Below the pieces are notes generated by a model, which did no database searches, was not told where the DNA came from, and worked only from the letters and a program-made list of their open reading frames with translations. The position numbers were made by a program, and so were the translations under genes. 5,465 bases of DNA, taken from the NCBI GenBank assembly GCA_002255105.1, contig NJEK01000051.1, positions 1 to 5,465 on the forward strand, in the 5' to 3' direction. Below are positions 4,360 to 5,465 of the stretch, piece by piece. Position 1 is the first letter of the stretch. Each line of letters opens with the position of its first letter. Origin of the DNA: Candidatus Wolframiiraptor sp. EX4484-121 (GTDB lineage: Archaea; Thermoproteota; Nitrososphaeria_A; Caldarchaeales; Wolframiiraptoraceae).

Positions 4360-5465
4360 TTGAACGTAGTTGAGAAGATCTTGGCGAGGGCTTCCGGGGA
4401 GAAGGAGGTTGAGCCGGGTCAGATTATAGAGGCGAGGGTCGATAGGGCGATGATGCACGATCTAACCGGGCCGAGGGTTATCGACTCATTTAGGGAGATT
4501 GGGGTCGAGAAGGTCTGGGATCCGGATAGGATCGTGATAATATTCGATCACGACGTCCCCCCATCGACGATAAAGGCTGCCGAACTTCAAAGGAAGGTTA
4601 GGAGCTTCGCCCGGGAGCAGGGGATAAGGAACTTCTACGATGTCGGTAGGGGAGGGATATGCCACGTCGTCATGCTCGAGAGGGGTTATGTTAAGCCTGG
4701 AGAGCTTATCGTCGGGGCGGATTCCCACACCGTGACCTACGGGGCTTTAGGAGCTTTCGCGACCGGGGTAGGCGCGACGGATATGGCCGCGGTTCTAGCT
4801 ATGGGGTCGATCTGGCTCAGAGTCCCCGAGTCCATAAGATTCGAGATCTCGGGGAGACTTCCCAAACTAGTCTCCGCGAAAGACCTAATCCTCCACATAA
4901 TCGGGATGATCGGGGCGGGTGGGGCGACCTATAAGGCGATCGTCTTCGCGGGCGAGGCGATCCAAAGCCTCGGAATAGATGGAAGGGCGACGATATGTAA
5001 TATGAGCGTGGAGGCTGGGGCGAAGGCAGGAATAGTAGAGCCCGATGAGAAAACGATCAGCTATGTAAGGGAGCGGGCGGCTGAGCCATTTAACCCTGTA
5101 AAGAGCGATGAGGGCGCCGAATTCTCGGAGACCTACGAGGTAGACGCCTCGGGGCTCGAGCCTCTGGTAGCCCTACCGCCGAGAGTCGATGACGTGAAGC
5201 CGGCGTCGGAGCTAAGCGGGGTCGAGATAGATCAAGGCTTCATAGGAACCTGCACAAACGGTAGGCTCGACGACCTCCGGGCAGCGGCCCAGATCCTAAA
5301 GGGGAGGAGGGTTAAGGAGGGCGTTAGGCTCATCGTAATCCCCGGATCCCAAGAGGTGTATCGAAGGGCTTTGGAGGAAGGATTGCTCAGGATATTTGTC
5401 GAGGCGGGGGCCATTATTGGAGCGCCGGGATGCGGGCCTTGCATAGGGATAAGTAGAGGCGTTCT
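4360..5465 (+). CDS. 3-isopropylmalate dehydratase / homoaconitase family large subunit (C-terminus cut off by window edge)
   Basis: The frame gives 368 complete residues with no stop, then leaves the window; the family is about 400-430 residues, so most of the large subunit is present. It is an aconitase-superfamily hydro-lyase that isomerises 2-isopropylmalate (leucine synthesis) or homologous 2-oxoacid pathway substrates, using a [4Fe-4S] cluster and a separate small subunit. Diagnostic segments are EKILARASG (5-13), VWDPDRIVIIFDHDVPPSTIKAA (52-74), NFYDVGRGGICHVV (91-104), VGADSHTVTYGALGAFATGVGATDMA (118-143), NMSVEAGAKAGIVEPDEKT (214-232), GTCTNGRLDDL (296-306) and APGCGPC (355-361). The cluster ligands are Cys298, Cys358 and Cys361. 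The start is TTG at 4360, with GATC five nt upstream and a TATA box about 33 nt upstream. LeuC and HacA cannot be told apart by eye; the small subunit would be expected just beyond the window. Confidence 0.94.
   Translation, partial: MNVVEKILARASGEKEVEPGQIIEARVDRAMMHDLTGPRVIDSFREIGVEKVWDPDRIVIIFDHDVPPSTIKAAELQRKVRSFAREQGIRNFYDVGRGGICHVVMLERGYVKPGELIVGADSHTVTYGALGAFATGVGATDMAAVLAMGSIWLRVPESIRFEISGRLPKLVSAKDLILHIIGMIGAGGATYKAIVFAGEAIQSLGIDGRATICNMSVEAGAKAGIVEPDEKTISYVRERAAEPFNPVKSDEGAEFSETYEVDASGLEPLVALPPRVDDVKPASELSGVEIDQGFIGTCTNGRLDDLRAAAQILKGRRVKEGVRLIVIPGSQEVYRRALEEGLLRIFVEAGAIIGAPGCGPCIGISRGV

Noticed and set aside
4249..4728. Minus-strand frames overlapping the dehydratase gene and its upstream region.
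   Set aside because: They are mostly antisense to a clearly conserved enzyme, and the products are unrecognisable.
1..5465. CRISPR array, insertion sequence or defence system.
   Set aside because: No regularly spaced repeats, transposase motifs or defence-type domains were found on either strand.

Overview
This looks like a piece of an archaeal chromosome, most likely from a thermophile of the TACK group, though the lineage cannot be fixed from this window. The archaeal signs are: an adenosine-specific kinase family gene, a GGPP-type prenyl synthase, TATA boxes about 25-35 nt before start codons, very short leaders, frequent TTG/GTG starts, Arg codons dominated by AGG/AGA, and a tRNA-Cys gene interrupted after position 37 by an intron with a bulge-helix-bulge type splice structure.

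Layout. Positions 1-2293 hold three genes on the minus strand. In transcription order they are an FMN nitroreductase-family oxidoreductase (2293 to 1532), a trans-polyprenyl diphosphate synthase of the GGPP/FPP synthase family (1480 to 419), and an adenosine-specific kinase family protein (378 to beyond position 1, so its C-terminus is missing). The gaps are about 51 and 40 nt, so partial co-transcription is likely, with a possible extra promoter before the prenyl synthase. Divergently, tRNA-Cys(GCA) with a 41-nt intron and encoded CCA lies at 2385-2500 on the plus strand. The spacer between it and the nitroreductase carries a near-palindromic TATA element that could serve both directions. Positions 2501-2928 contain no gene I can recognise. 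A 382-residue major facilitator superfamily transporter follows at 2929-4077 (+). A 282-nt gap with two inverted repeats, a 12-bp perfect palindrome and a good TATA box leads to the large subunit of a 3-isopropylmalate dehydratase/homoaconitase-type enzyme (4360 to the window end, truncated at its C-terminus).

Functionally this is mostly housekeeping: isoprenoid chain synthesis for membrane lipids, nucleoside metabolism, a redox flavoprotein, a transporter and a branched-chain/2-oxoacid pathway hydro-lyase. I see no CRISPR array, insertion sequence, toxin-antitoxin pair or defence system, and no evidence for a wholly new system. The points worth a second look are the tRNA intron, a nitroreductase that lacks the usual FMN-site Asn, a prenyl synthase with an altered second Asp-rich motif and a Gly at the chain-length position, a recurrent GATC just before four of the five protein start codons, and palindromes placed next to TATA boxes.
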